Shown here piece after piece: positions 1-7,057 of a stretch of DNA of 14,342 nucleotides; position 1 is the stretch's first letter; every line of letters begins with the position of its first letter. The stretch lies in assembly GCA_002473385.1 (NCBI GenBank), contig DKTR01000049.1:10492-24833 (forward strand), written 5' to 3'. The position numbers were made by a program, and so were the translations under genes. The stretch comes from Lachnospiraceae bacterium UBA7225 (GTDB lineage Bacteria; Bacillota; Clostridia; Lachnospirales; Lachnospiraceae). Under the pieces are notes generated by a model. It worked only from the letters and a program-made list of their open reading frames with translations, had not been told where the DNA came from and searched no databases.

Positions 1-508
1 GAAGCTGCCGGAAAAGAAGAAGATTAAAGAATTCTCGCGCGGTATGCGTGTAAAGCTGATGTTTGCCATAGCACTTGCGCGTGACACAAAGGTATTGATT
101 CTGGACGAGGCGACAAACGGACTTGATCCGGTAGTGCGCCAGGAGATTCTGGAAATTTTGCAGGAGTACATCAGCGACGGCGAACACAGTGTACTGTTTT
201 CTACACATATTTTAAGTGATCTGGAGCAGATCGCCGACTATATTTTCTTTATAAACAACGGGAAAAAGATTTTCTGCGAAACAAAGGAGGAATTGCAGGA
301 AAACTGGATGCTGGTGAAAGGCGGTCCGGAGGATCTGGATGTGCGTTCACGCAAATGCCTGGTGGGAATAAAGGAAAGCAGCGTGGGCTTTGAGGCAATC
401 GTCCGCTGCGACGACGCGGCATGCCTGCCGCAGGGCTGTCTGCTGGAAAAACCGCTGATTGATCAGATCATCGTGCATATGATTCAGAATCTGGAGGGAA
501 GATCATGA
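1..508 (+). CDS. ABC transporter ATP-binding protein, 5'-truncated by the window edge
   Basis: This is the C-terminal part of an ABC ATPase, open from base 2 in this frame and ending at TGA 506-508. Visible in order are an ABC signature of the form FSRGM (codons 32-46), Walker B with catalytic Glu (VLILDEATNGLDP) and the H-loop His (STHILSD). A roughly 70-residue C-terminal tail follows. The Walker A region is missing because it lies left of the window. Family knowledge: ATPases with this layout power ABC-2 exporters of peptides, antibiotics or lipids. The stop overlaps the next start (ATGA, 505-508), so the pair is translationally coupled with the membrane subunit downstream. An ATG at 44 falls inside the signature motif and is not the real start. 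Substrate unknown. Confidence 0.93.
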   Translation, partial: KLPEKKKIKEFSRGMRVKLMFAIALARDTKVLILDEATNGLDPVVRQEILEILQEYISDGEHSVLFSTHILSDLEQIADYIFFINNGKKIFCETKEELQENWMLVKGGPEDLDVRSRKCLVGIKESSVGFEAIVRCDDAACLPQGCLLEKPLIDQIIVHMIQNLEGRS

Positions 509-1167
509 AAACAATAAAATGTATCAAACTGGATATATTGAAATCAAAAAGTATTTTCAAATTTCTGCCATTTTTTATGGCAATATGCCTGTTTTTTTCC
601 GTTGCATCAAATGAGACACCGGCATGTTGGGGAATTTTATATATGCTTTTTGGCGGGCTGATTATTGTGACCACTCCTTTTTTTGCCATGTCAAATATAT
701 CGGAGGTATTTACGAACATGCTTCCAGCCTCTGTGGCAGACCGGGTATTTGGACGGTATCTGTTCGGTACGTTTGTGATGGTCATCTCCGCGGTGCTGGG
801 GATTGCGGCAGAGTTTTTCCGCATAATGGTTTCCGGGGAGGCTGCAATGGAGGAAATCTGGGTTCTTTCCATGGCATTTTTCGGCGCAGCTCTGCTTATG
901 ATGTCACTGGAGTTTGTAATACTATATTTCGTGACAATCAAAAATGCGCAGGTGCTCAGTATTGTGCGTATGGTGCCCGCGTTCGTGCTGTTTTTCGGCA
1001 TCAACGCTTTGATGGACGCAGGTGTAAAGGAGAGAGGACCTGGTGAAATGCTGCAGTGGGCAGCAGGGCACATGAGGCTGCTTTCCGTGGTGGTGCTTGC
1101 GGCGGGTGTGCTGGTTACTATAATCTGTGCTATCGCTTCCTGGCTGCATGAAAGAGCGAAATATTAA
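505..1167 (+). CDS. ABC-2 family transporter permease (ABC2_membrane_5-like)
   Basis: A 220-residue, strongly hydrophobic protein with about six membrane segments (roughly residues 18-35, 43-62, 85-106, 115-140, 148-168 and 193-214). After the second segment it has the motif MLPASVADRVFGRYL, which resembles the LP-S-x-x-x-x-x-GRYL stretch of small ABC-2 permeases. It starts at ATG 505, overlapping the ATPase stop by four bases, with GGAGGGAAG just upstream as ribosome binding site. Together with the preceding ATPase it should form a small exporter; such pairs often sit behind a GntR-type regulator, which would be left of the window. The transported substrate cannot be inferred. The gene is followed by a hairpin that probably ends the transcript. 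Confidence 0.85.
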   Translation: MKTIKCIKLDILKSKSIFKFLPFFMAICLFFSVASNETPACWGILYMLFGGLIIVTTPFFAMSNISEVFTNMLPASVADRVFGRYLFGTFVMVISAVLGIAAEFFRIMVSGEAAMEEIWVLSMAFFGAALLMMSLEFVILYFVTIKNAQVLSIVRMVPAFVLFFGINALMDAGVKERGPGEMLQWAAGHMRLLSVVVLAAGVLVTIICAIASWLHERAKY

Positions 1168-1216
1168 TATAGAAGAAAAGCGGACACACCGGGGGAGAGA
1201 ACGTTCCGGAAGAATG

Positions 1217-1249
1217 TATCCGGGTGGTGATAAAATCACCGCCCGGATA
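1217..1249 (+). terminator. Hairpin, probable terminator of the ABC-2 exporter operon
   Basis: Arms 1217-1231 and 1235-1249 pair over 15 bp (14 Watson-Crick, one G-U) with a three-base loop. The downstream tract ATTTGTTGTC is only moderately T-rich, so termination may be incomplete. It sits 50 bases after the permease stop and just before the trk promoter. Confidence 0.7.
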
Positions 1250-1266
1250 ATTTGTTGTCAAAAGGA

Positions 1267-1294
1267 TTGACTTTTTATGCGTATATCGTAAAAT
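1267..1294 (+). promoter_or_regulatory. Sigma-A-type promoter for trkA-trkH
   Basis: TTGACT (1267-1272) is separated by 16 bases from TAAAAT (1289-1294), each one mismatch from the consensus hexamers. It lies between the upstream hairpin and trkA and leaves a leader of about 50 bases. A second TATAAA at 1298 has no matching -35. Confidence 0.6.
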
Positions 1295-1350
1295 AGGTAT
1301 AAAAGCTGCGTGAAATTTGCGGCATAAGAAATTATTTATACGGAGGAAAT

Positions 1351-2724
1351 ATGCAGATAATCATTGTAGGCTGCGGGAAGGTTGGCTCGACGCTTGCGGA
1401 ACAGCTCAGCAGGGAGGATAACGACGTCACGATTCTGGATATTAACGGACACCGTGTAGAGCAGCTGGTAAACGAATATGATATTATGGGATACATAGGA
1501 AGCGGAATCAGTTTCGATACGCTGGTAGAGGCGGGCGTAAAGAAGGCGGATCTTCTTATCGCGGTAACCGGGTCGGATGAATTGAATCTGATGTGCTGCC
1601 TGATCGCGAGAAAGGCAGGCGACTGTCAGACTATTGCCCGTGTACGCAATCCGGAATACAGTAAAGAAACAGAGTTTTTAAAGAAGGAGCTTGGTCTTGC
1701 CATGGTCATCAATCCGGAGCTGACGGCTGCAGGGGAGGCGGCGAGGGTGCTGCGCCTTCCAACGGCAATCAGTGTGGAAGTGTTTGCCAAGGGCAAGATC
1801 GAGGTTTTAAAATTCCGTATAAAAGCGGGTTCTCCGCTTTGTAATATGGAGATCCAGGAGATTGGACCAAAATTAAAAGGTGATATTCTTGTCTGTGTCG
1901 TAGAGCGCGGCGGAGTAATTACCATTCCAAACGGCACCTTTGTGCTGCAGGAGCGCGATAATGTTTATATTGTGGGCGCACAGAAAAAGACTGCAGAATT
2001 TTTCAGACGGATCGGCATCGGCTCCAAGCCGGTAGACAACATTATGATCGTTGGCGGCGGAAAAATCAGCTACTATCTTTCACACATGCTGCTTGCCAAT
2101 GGAATTGATGTGAAAATCATAGAGAAGGATGCTGCCTGCTGTGAGATGCTCAGTCAGAAAATACCGGGGGCGACTGTCATACAGGGGGATGGCTCTGACA
2201 AGGCGCTTCTGATGGAGGAAGGGCTGAAACGTGCAGATTCATTTGCTGCCCTCACCGGTATGGATGAGGAAAATATTTTTCTGTCCCTGTATGCCAAGAC
2301 ACAGTCGGATATCAAGACAATCACCAAAATCAACCGGATTTCCTTTGACGAGGTCGTAGACAGCCTTGATCTGGACACGGTAATCTATCCAAAGGATATT
2401 ACAGCGGAGTATATTATCCGTTATGCGCGCGCGCTGGGAAATTCTATCGGCAGTAATGTGGAGACGATGCACCGGATTGCAGGAGGAAAGGTAGAGGCGC
2501 TGGAGTTTGTAATCCGCGAAAACGCGCCGGTGGTAAATATCCCGCTCATTGACCTGAATCTGAAGAATGATATTCTTGTCGCCTGCATACAGCGCGGTCA
2601 TCAGATTATTCTTCCGCGTGGAAACGACTGTATGCAGGTGGGCGACAGCGTAATCGTCATTACTTCCAGGACGGGATTAAAGGACATCAGGGACATTCTT
2701 GGAAAGAGCAGGGCAGGACAGTAA
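1351..2724 (+). CDS. trkA: Trk potassium uptake system, cytoplasmic regulatory subunit TrkA
   Basis: A 457-residue protein made of two tandem RCK units, the usual TrkA length. The first Rossmann unit starts at residue 1 with G7-x-G9-x-x-G12 and an acidic residue (D30) at the end of the second strand, typical of NAD(H) binding. A first RCK_C domain follows at about 140-220. The second Rossmann unit begins at about 230 with GGGKIS (235-240), where the last glycine is replaced by serine, and is followed by a second RCK_C domain (about 370-450). TrkA forms the ring beneath the TrkH pore and gates it in response to nucleotides. The start at ATG 1351 follows GGAGG with good spacing. The next gene is trkH, one base after the TAA stop, confirming the assignment. 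Confidence 0.96.
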   Translation: MQIIIVGCGKVGSTLAEQLSREDNDVTILDINGHRVEQLVNEYDIMGYIGSGISFDTLVEAGVKKADLLIAVTGSDELNLMCCLIARKAGDCQTIARVRNPEYSKETEFLKKELGLAMVINPELTAAGEAARVLRLPTAISVEVFAKGKIEVLKFRIKAGSPLCNMEIQEIGPKLKGDILVCVVERGGVITIPNGTFVLQERDNVYIVGAQKKTAEFFRRIGIGSKPVDNIMIVGGGKISYYLSHMLLANGIDVKIIEKDAACCEMLSQKIPGATVIQGDGSDKALLMEEGLKRADSFAALTGMDEENIFLSLYAKTQSDIKTITKINRISFDEVVDSLDLDTVIYPKDITAEYIIRYARALGNSIGSNVETMHRIAGGKVEALEFVIRENAPVVNIPLIDLNLKNDILVACIQRGHQIILPRGNDCMQVGDSVIVITSRTGLKDIRDILGKSRAGQ

Positions 2725-2725
2725 G

Positions 2726-4198
2726 ATGAATTACGGAATTATGGGCTACGTGCTGGGATACGTGTGTTATTTTGAGGCAGCTTTTCTGATGCTTCCGTTT
2801 TTTGTATCCCTGATTTACCGGGAATATGCGGTTGGAGCGGCATATATTGGCGTTGCCGTGCTCTGTGCGCTTATTGGATTTATATTTACCTTTAAACCGC
2901 CAAAGGACCGGAGGATGTATACTAAGGAGGGACTGGTCACGGTTTCTCTCAGCTGGATTCTGCTGAGCAGCCTGGGGGCGCTGCCTTTTCGGATTTCCGG
3001 GGAGATTCCGCACTATGTGGATGCGCTGTTTGAGACAGTTTCCGGTTTCACAACGACTGGTTCCAGTATTCTGACAGATGTGGAGGTAATGTCGCATGCC
3101 GGACTTTTCTGGAGGAGCTTTACGCACTGGATAGGCGGTATGGGTGTGCTGGTATTTATTCTTGCCATTCTGCCGTCTAAGGGCGGCGCGTTTATGAATC
3201 TGATGAAGGCGGAAAGTCCGGGTCCGTCTGTCAGCAAGTTTGTACCGAGGCTGCGGGATACAGCAATTTTCCTCTACGGCATCTATATGGGTATGACGGT
3301 CATTCAGATTATTTTTCTTCTGCTGGGCGGGATGCCGTTATTTGACACCATTACAATTACGATGGGCACGGCGGGAACCGGCGGCTTTGCAATCAGAAAC
3401 ACCGGGATCGCGGATTATACGACCTATCAGCAGGCTGTGATCACGGTGTTCATGATTTTGTTCGGCGTGAATTTTAATACCTGGTTTCTTGTTGTGAGAA
3501 GGAAGCCGAAGCAGGCATTTAAATCGGAGGAGGTACTGACATATTTTGCGATTATCGCAATTTCCATTCTTGTCATTACCTTTAATATCCTGCCGATGTT
3601 TCCGAATCTGTTTCAGGCATTCCATCACGCGGCGTTCCAGGTTGCCTCTATTATTACGACAACCGGCTTCTCCACACGGGATTTTAATATGTGGCCGCCG
3701 CTTTCGAAAACGATTTTGATGATCCTGGTGTTTTTTGGCGCCTGTGCGGGCAGTACCGGGGGCGGCATCAAGGTTTCGCGTGTTGTTATTATGGTGAAGG
3801 GTATTGGTAAGGAGATCCGCATGCTGCTGCATCCGCGAAGTGTTCACAAGGTGCGGATGGATGGACGTCCGATCGAGCATGAGGTAGTACGCTCTGTGAA
3901 TGTGTATCTTGCAGTGTACGTGCTGATTTTTGTCGGCTCACTGCTGGTCGTTACGCTGGATGAAAAGGATCTGGTGACGAATTTTACGGCAGTTGCCGTA
4001 ACTCTGAACAATATCGGTCCCGGTCTGGAAGTTGTCGGACCGTCGGGGAATTTTTCTTCGTTCTCAAATCTTTCGAAGCTGGTGCTGTGCCTGGATATGC
4101 TGGCAGGACGTCTGGAGCTGTTCCCGATGCTGATGCTTTTTGTGCCTTCTGTGTGGAGGGGACGCCGACCGGGGAAAAAAAGACATAAGGAAGCGTAA
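2726..4198 (+). CDS. trkH: Trk potassium uptake system, membrane pore subunit TrkH
   Basis: A 490-residue integral membrane protein of the TrkH/TrkG/KtrB superfamily. The four pore-loop filter segments are visible: TTTGSS (109-114), TAGTGG (215-220), TTTGFS (311-316) and NNIGPG (428-433). The glycine-rich GSTGGGIKVSR stretch (342-352) of this family is also present. A basic tail ends the protein. The start chosen is ATG 2726, with AGGA at 2715-2718, seven bases upstream; an in-frame TTG at 2699 lies inside trkA, lacks a good ribosome binding site and would add nine non-hydrophobic residues. Only base 2725 separates it from trkA, so both subunits are made together. Predicted role: K+ (with Na+ or H+) uptake at the plasma membrane, gated by TrkA. 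Confidence 0.96.
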   Translation: MNYGIMGYVLGYVCYFEAAFLMLPFFVSLIYREYAVGAAYIGVAVLCALIGFIFTFKPPKDRRMYTKEGLVTVSLSWILLSSLGALPFRISGEIPHYVDALFETVSGFTTTGSSILTDVEVMSHAGLFWRSFTHWIGGMGVLVFILAILPSKGGAFMNLMKAESPGPSVSKFVPRLRDTAIFLYGIYMGMTVIQIIFLLLGGMPLFDTITITMGTAGTGGFAIRNTGIADYTTYQQAVITVFMILFGVNFNTWFLVVRRKPKQAFKSEEVLTYFAIIAISILVITFNILPMFPNLFQAFHHAAFQVASIITTTGFSTRDFNMWPPLSKTILMILVFFGACAGSTGGGIKVSRVVIMVKGIGKEIRMLLHPRSVHKVRMDGRPIEHEVVRSVNVYLAVYVLIFVGSLLVVTLDEKDLVTNFTAVAVTLNNIGPGLEVVGPSGNFSSFSNLSKLVLCLDMLAGRLELFPMLMLFVPSVWRGRRPGKKRHKEA

Positions 4199-4203
4199 AT
4201 GGG

Positions 4204-5082
4204 ATGTTTGGAGAATGCCATGCCCATCTGTTTATGGATGGAATTAATTACCGGGGAGCGGTAAACGATCATAAAAATGGTGTGAATATTGCGCGTGTGC
4301 GGGAGCATCTGCAGGCGTACCGCGCCTGCAAGATCACCTATGTCCGGGATGGCGGAGATCACTTCGGGGTTTCGCTGCGGGCAAGAGAGCTGGCTGGGGA
4401 ATACGGGATCACTTACCGAACGCCCGTGTTTGCCATCCACCGTGAAGGGCATTACGGCAGAATTGTCGGAAAAAGCGCGCAGACCCTGCAGGAGGTACAG
4501 ATGCTTGTGCAGGAGGTGCGCCGCAGTCGGGGAGATTTTGTAAAGATTATGGTGTCCGGGATTGTGGAGTACAGCGGTTTTGGGATTCTGAGTGAGGAGA
4601 CGCTGGAAAAGGAATGGATTTCTGAGATGATCCGTATTGCCCATGAGGAGGGCTTTGCTGTTATGGTACACGCAAATGGAGCGGATGCTGTATTTGCGGC
4701 AGTACATGCCGGAGCGGACAGCATTGAGCATGGAAATTATATCGACCGGGAGTGCATGGCGGCGATGGCGGAAAACGGCTGTGTCTGGGTGCCGACTATC
4801 GTGACGACGAAAAATCTCATTGGCTGCGGGAGATATGACGATGATGTGCTGCGTCAGATTTACGATATGGAGTGTGAAAATCTTTCCTGCGCCTGGGAGA
4901 TGGGTGTGCCGCTGGCGCTTGGTAGCGATGCAGGAGCCTATATGGTGCCGCACGGCAGAGGCATCATCCGGGAATACGAGATCTTCTCTGAAGTATTGTC
5001 CGGCGTTTCAAAGGATGAACTGGATCGGCGGCTGCAGGCGGGAGAGATGCAGATCCGGCGTGTATTTGCGCAGCCGGAATGA
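4204..5082 (+). CDS. Compact metal-dependent amidohydrolase
   Basis: A 292-residue protein with the ordered metal ligands of the amidohydrolase superfamily: H-x-H (H6, H8), a lysine likely carboxylated in the two-metal site (K114 in DFVKIMVSG), H156 (MVHANG), H176 (SIEHGNYI) and D242 (LGSDAG). It resembles the imidazolonepropionase-like/prolidase-like branch. The first metal ligands lie at the very N-terminus, and neither flank has room for the usual beta-sandwich domain, so it is essentially a bare TIM barrel. No signal peptide is seen. The start at ATG 4204 is five bases after trkH, with AAGGAAG at 4187-4193; an overlapping ATG at 4199 is out of frame. The natural substrate is unknown. Co-transcription with trkAH is inferred from spacing. 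Confidence 0.85.
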   Translation: MFGECHAHLFMDGINYRGAVNDHKNGVNIARVREHLQAYRACKITYVRDGGDHFGVSLRARELAGEYGITYRTPVFAIHREGHYGRIVGKSAQTLQEVQMLVQEVRRSRGDFVKIMVSGIVEYSGFGILSEETLEKEWISEMIRIAHEEGFAVMVHANGADAVFAAVHAGADSIEHGNYIDRECMAAMAENGCVWVPTIVTTKNLIGCGRYDDDVLRQIYDMECENLSCAWEMGVPLALGSDAGAYMVPHGRGIIREYEIFSEVLSGVSKDELDRRLQAGEMQIRRVFAQPE

Positions 5083-5088
5083 GCCGGC

Positions 5089-5220
5089 ATGCGGGATTTC
5101 CTGTGCGCAGCACAGTATCTGGCAGCGAATGGTGCAATGCCGGGAGCAGTTGTGCAGCGTGGTATAAATTGGGATATATCCGGGTATACTGAAAAAAATA
5201 TAAAGGAGGTCATGCAATGA
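5089..5220 (+). CDS. Possible 43-codon ORF or gene remnant between amidohydrolase and dehydrogenase
   Basis: An ATG at 5089 opens a 43-residue frame, ending at TGA 5218-5220, that overlaps the dehydrogenase start as ATGA (5217-5220). It is in the same frame as the amidohydrolase and follows its TGA by two codons, so a single stop separates them. The peptide ends in a polar stretch with GINWDISGYTEKN and has no recognisable domain. No convincing ribosome binding site precedes the ATG. It could be a real small coupled gene, the tail of a decayed gene, or a chance open frame; an open run of this length is not rare by chance. Confidence 0.25.
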   Translation: MRDFLCAAQYLAANGAMPGAVVQRGINWDISGYTEKNIKEVMQ

Positions 5221-6209
5221 AAATTCTATTCTTCGGAACGAAAAGCTATGACAGACAATTTTTTGACGAAACCTGGAAGGAAAAGGAATATGAGGAAATC
5301 CAGCTTGACTATGTGGAAGCGCTGCTGATTCCGGATACGGCGAGACTGGCGCAGGGCTATGATGCTGTGTGTGCGTTTGTAAACATGGATCTGAGTGCGC
5401 CGACGATCGAGACGCTGGCAAACTGCGGCGTCCGTCTGATTCTGATGCGCTGCGCAGGGTTCAATAATGTAGATCTGGCGAAGGCAAGAGAAAAGGACAT
5501 TACCGTTATGCGCGTGCCGGGCTATTCACCGGAGGCTGTGGCGGAGCACGCCATGGCGCTGGTGCTGACAGCAAACCGTCACACCCATAAGGCATATGTG
5601 CGTGTGCGTGAAAATGATTTCAGTCTTGGCGGGCTGATGGGTGTTGCGCTTTACCAGAAAACGGCAGGTATTGTCGGCACCGGAAAAATCGGTGCGGCGA
5701 TGGCGCGTATCTGTCATGGCTTCGGCATGAAGGTGCTGACTTACGATGTGTATAAAAATCCGTCGCTGGATTTTGCCGAGTATGTGGATCTGGATACGCT
5801 GCTTGCGCAGTCGGATCTGATTTCTCTGCACTGCCCGCTGACAGAGGAGACATACCATCTGATCAATACAGAGACTATCGCAAAGATGAAGGATGGCGTG
5901 ATTCTGGTGAATACCTCCAGGGGCGGACTGATAAAGACGGACGATCTGATCAAAGGCATCCGCGATAATAAGTTCTTTGCGGTTGGTCTGGACGTGTACG
6001 AAGAGGAAAATGGCAGCGTTTATGAGGATCTGTCGGATGAGATTCTGGCTCATTCTACGGTGGCGCGGCTCTTAAGCTTCCCAAATGTCATGGTAACCTC
6101 CCATCAGGGTTTCTTTGCGAAAGAGGCGCTGCAGGCGATCAGTAAGGTGACGATGGAGAATGCCCTCAGCTTTATGCAGGGAAAGAAAAACGGCAATGAA
6201 GTAGAATAG
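5217..6209 (+). CDS. D-2-hydroxyacid dehydrogenase, D-lactate dehydrogenase type
   Basis: A 330-residue NAD-dependent D-isomer-specific 2-hydroxyacid dehydrogenase. The dinucleotide motif is G154-x-G156-x-x-G159, followed by D177 at the end of the next strand, which favours NAD over NADP. The catalytic triad is R235 (NTSRGGL), E264 (DVYEEE) and H296 (TSHQGFF). These are the same positions as in the well-studied Lactobacillus D-lactate dehydrogenase, so the protein is full length and probably active. Predicted reaction: reduction of pyruvate, or a related 2-oxoacid such as 2-oxoisocaproate, to the D-hydroxyacid, recycling NADH in fermentation. The start at ATG 5217 has an excellent AAAGGAGGT at 5202-5210; an ATG at 5212 is out of frame. 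A TATACT at 5185-5190 could be a -10 box but lacks a clear -35. Confidence 0.93.
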   Translation: MKILFFGTKSYDRQFFDETWKEKEYEEIQLDYVEALLIPDTARLAQGYDAVCAFVNMDLSAPTIETLANCGVRLILMRCAGFNNVDLAKAREKDITVMRVPGYSPEAVAEHAMALVLTANRHTHKAYVRVRENDFSLGGLMGVALYQKTAGIVGTGKIGAAMARICHGFGMKVLTYDVYKNPSLDFAEYVDLDTLLAQSDLISLHCPLTEETYHLINTETIAKMKDGVILVNTSRGGLIKTDDLIKGIRDNKFFAVGLDVYEEENGSVYEDLSDEILAHSTVARLLSFPNVMVTSHQGFFAKEALQAISKVTMENALSFMQGKKNGNEVE

Positions 6210-6232
6210 CAGAACCGGGCTTTTGAAACAAA

Positions 6233-6291
6233 AAAGGCTGCATTTCATACACTAACATATAGCAATATGGGAGGTATGAGATGCAGCCTTT
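6233..6291 (+). promoter_or_regulatory. 18-bp stem-loop burying the start codon of the import ATPase
   Basis: Arms 6233-6250 and 6274-6291 pair over 18 bp (17 Watson-Crick and one U-G at 6244/6280) around a 23-base loop. The right arm contains the ATG at 6281-6283 and the next eight coding bases, while the GGGAGG ribosome binding site (6269-6274) lies in the loop. An A-run precedes the stem and TTTATTA ends it, so it also looks like a weak intrinsic terminator. It may act as a translational switch, an attenuator between the dehydrogenase and transporter genes, or a DNA operator. No known riboswitch core was recognised. Confidence 0.7.
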
Positions 6292-7057
6292 ATTAGAATG
6301 CAGGAATGTGAATTATTCCTATCACACAGAGCAGGGCGAAACACACGCCCTTTCGGATATATCATTTCAGGTGGAAGATGGCGAATTTGAGGTTATTGTC
6401 GGACCAAGCGGCTGTGGAAAGTCAACGCTGCTTTCGCTGATCTGCAATTTGCTTGTACCGGAATCCGGTGAGGTTCTTTTAAATGGAAAGCCGGTAGGGG
6501 AGCATATGGATTTTCATATCGGCTATATGCCGCAGAAAGATCAGCTTTTTGAGTGGCGCAATATTTATGGAAATGTGACATTGGGTCTGGAAATCCAACA
6601 TTGCATGACAGCCGATAATATACAGTTTGCAGAAAAATTGATGAAAGAGTACGGGCTATGGGATTTCCGGCATGTAAAGCCGAGCCAGCTTTCCGGCGGG
6701 ATGCGTCAGCGTGCAGCGCTGATACGGACGCTGGTGCTGCGTCCATCCCTGCTGCTTCTGGATGAGCCGTTTTCCGCTCTGGATTATCAGACGCGACTTT
6801 CTGTCGCAGATGATATTTACCGCATTATAAAAAAAGAGCATAAGACGGCGGTTCTGGTGACGCATGATCTTGCGGAGGCAGTCAGTATGGCGGATAAGGT
6901 GCTGGTGCTGTCCAGCCGTCCGGCACGTATTGTGAAGGAACTGCCGGTTTTCTTTGATCTGCCGGAGCGCACGCCCATGGAATCGCGGAACGCTCCGCAG
7001 TTTAAGGAATATTTTAATCAGATCTGGAAGGAGCTGAGCACGTATGCGCAGGAATAA
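6281..7057 (+). CDS. ABC importer ATP-binding protein, NitT/TauT (SsuB/TauB) family
   Basis: A 258-residue single-domain ATPase with all motifs in place: Walker A GPSGCGKST (41-49), Q-loop Q85, signature LSGGMRQRA (137-145), Walker B LLLLDEP (157-163) with catalytic E162, and H-loop H195 (VTHD). The sequence and the EAVSMADKVLVLSSRPARI stretch after the H-loop are typical of the nitrate/sulfonate/taurine/pyrimidine-precursor import family. It acts on the inner face of the membrane with the permease encoded next, with which it overlaps by 14 bases. The start at ATG 6281 has GGGAGG six bases upstream but lies inside a strong stem-loop. The substrate cannot be read from the ATPase, and no binding protein gene is adjacent. 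Confidence 0.93.
   Translation: MQPLLECRNVNYSYHTEQGETHALSDISFQVEDGEFEVIVGPSGCGKSTLLSLICNLLVPESGEVLLNGKPVGEHMDFHIGYMPQKDQLFEWRNIYGNVTLGLEIQHCMTADNIQFAEKLMKEYGLWDFRHVKPSQLSGGMRQRAALIRTLVLRPSLLLLDEPFSALDYQTRLSVADDIYRIIKKEHKTAVLVTHDLAEAVSMADKVLVLSSRPARIVKELPVFFDLPERTPMESRNAPQFKEYFNQIWKELSTYAQE

Noticed and set aside
468..1073. Long open frame on the - strand opposite the ABC-2 permease
   Set aside because: It lies wholly within a coupled, recognisable permease gene, has no domain or ribosome binding site, and is a shadow of biased codon use.
1201..1216. Palindrome GAACGTTC upstream of the trk promoter as an operator
   Set aside because: Eight-base palindromes are common by chance and it lies upstream of the 1217-1249 hairpin, far from the promoter boxes.
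3844..4953. 369-codon open frame on the - strand across trkH and the amidohydrolase
   Set aside because: It spans two confidently identified + strand genes with intact motifs, and its translation is rich in His, Arg and Ser with no recognisable domain.
5101..5115. Small perfect hairpin CTGTGC-GCA-GCACAG, considered as a terminator before the dehydrogenase
   Set aside because: The stem is only six pairs and no T-tract follows it.
5163..5190. TATAAA and TATACT boxes as a dehydrogenase promoter
   Set aside because: No -35 hexamer at acceptable spacing was found for either box, so it is mentioned only as a possibility.
6210..6280. Known riboswitch class in the leader of the import ATPase
   Set aside because: The leader is about 70 bases and holds only one long stem-loop; no conserved core of a known riboswitch could be recognised.
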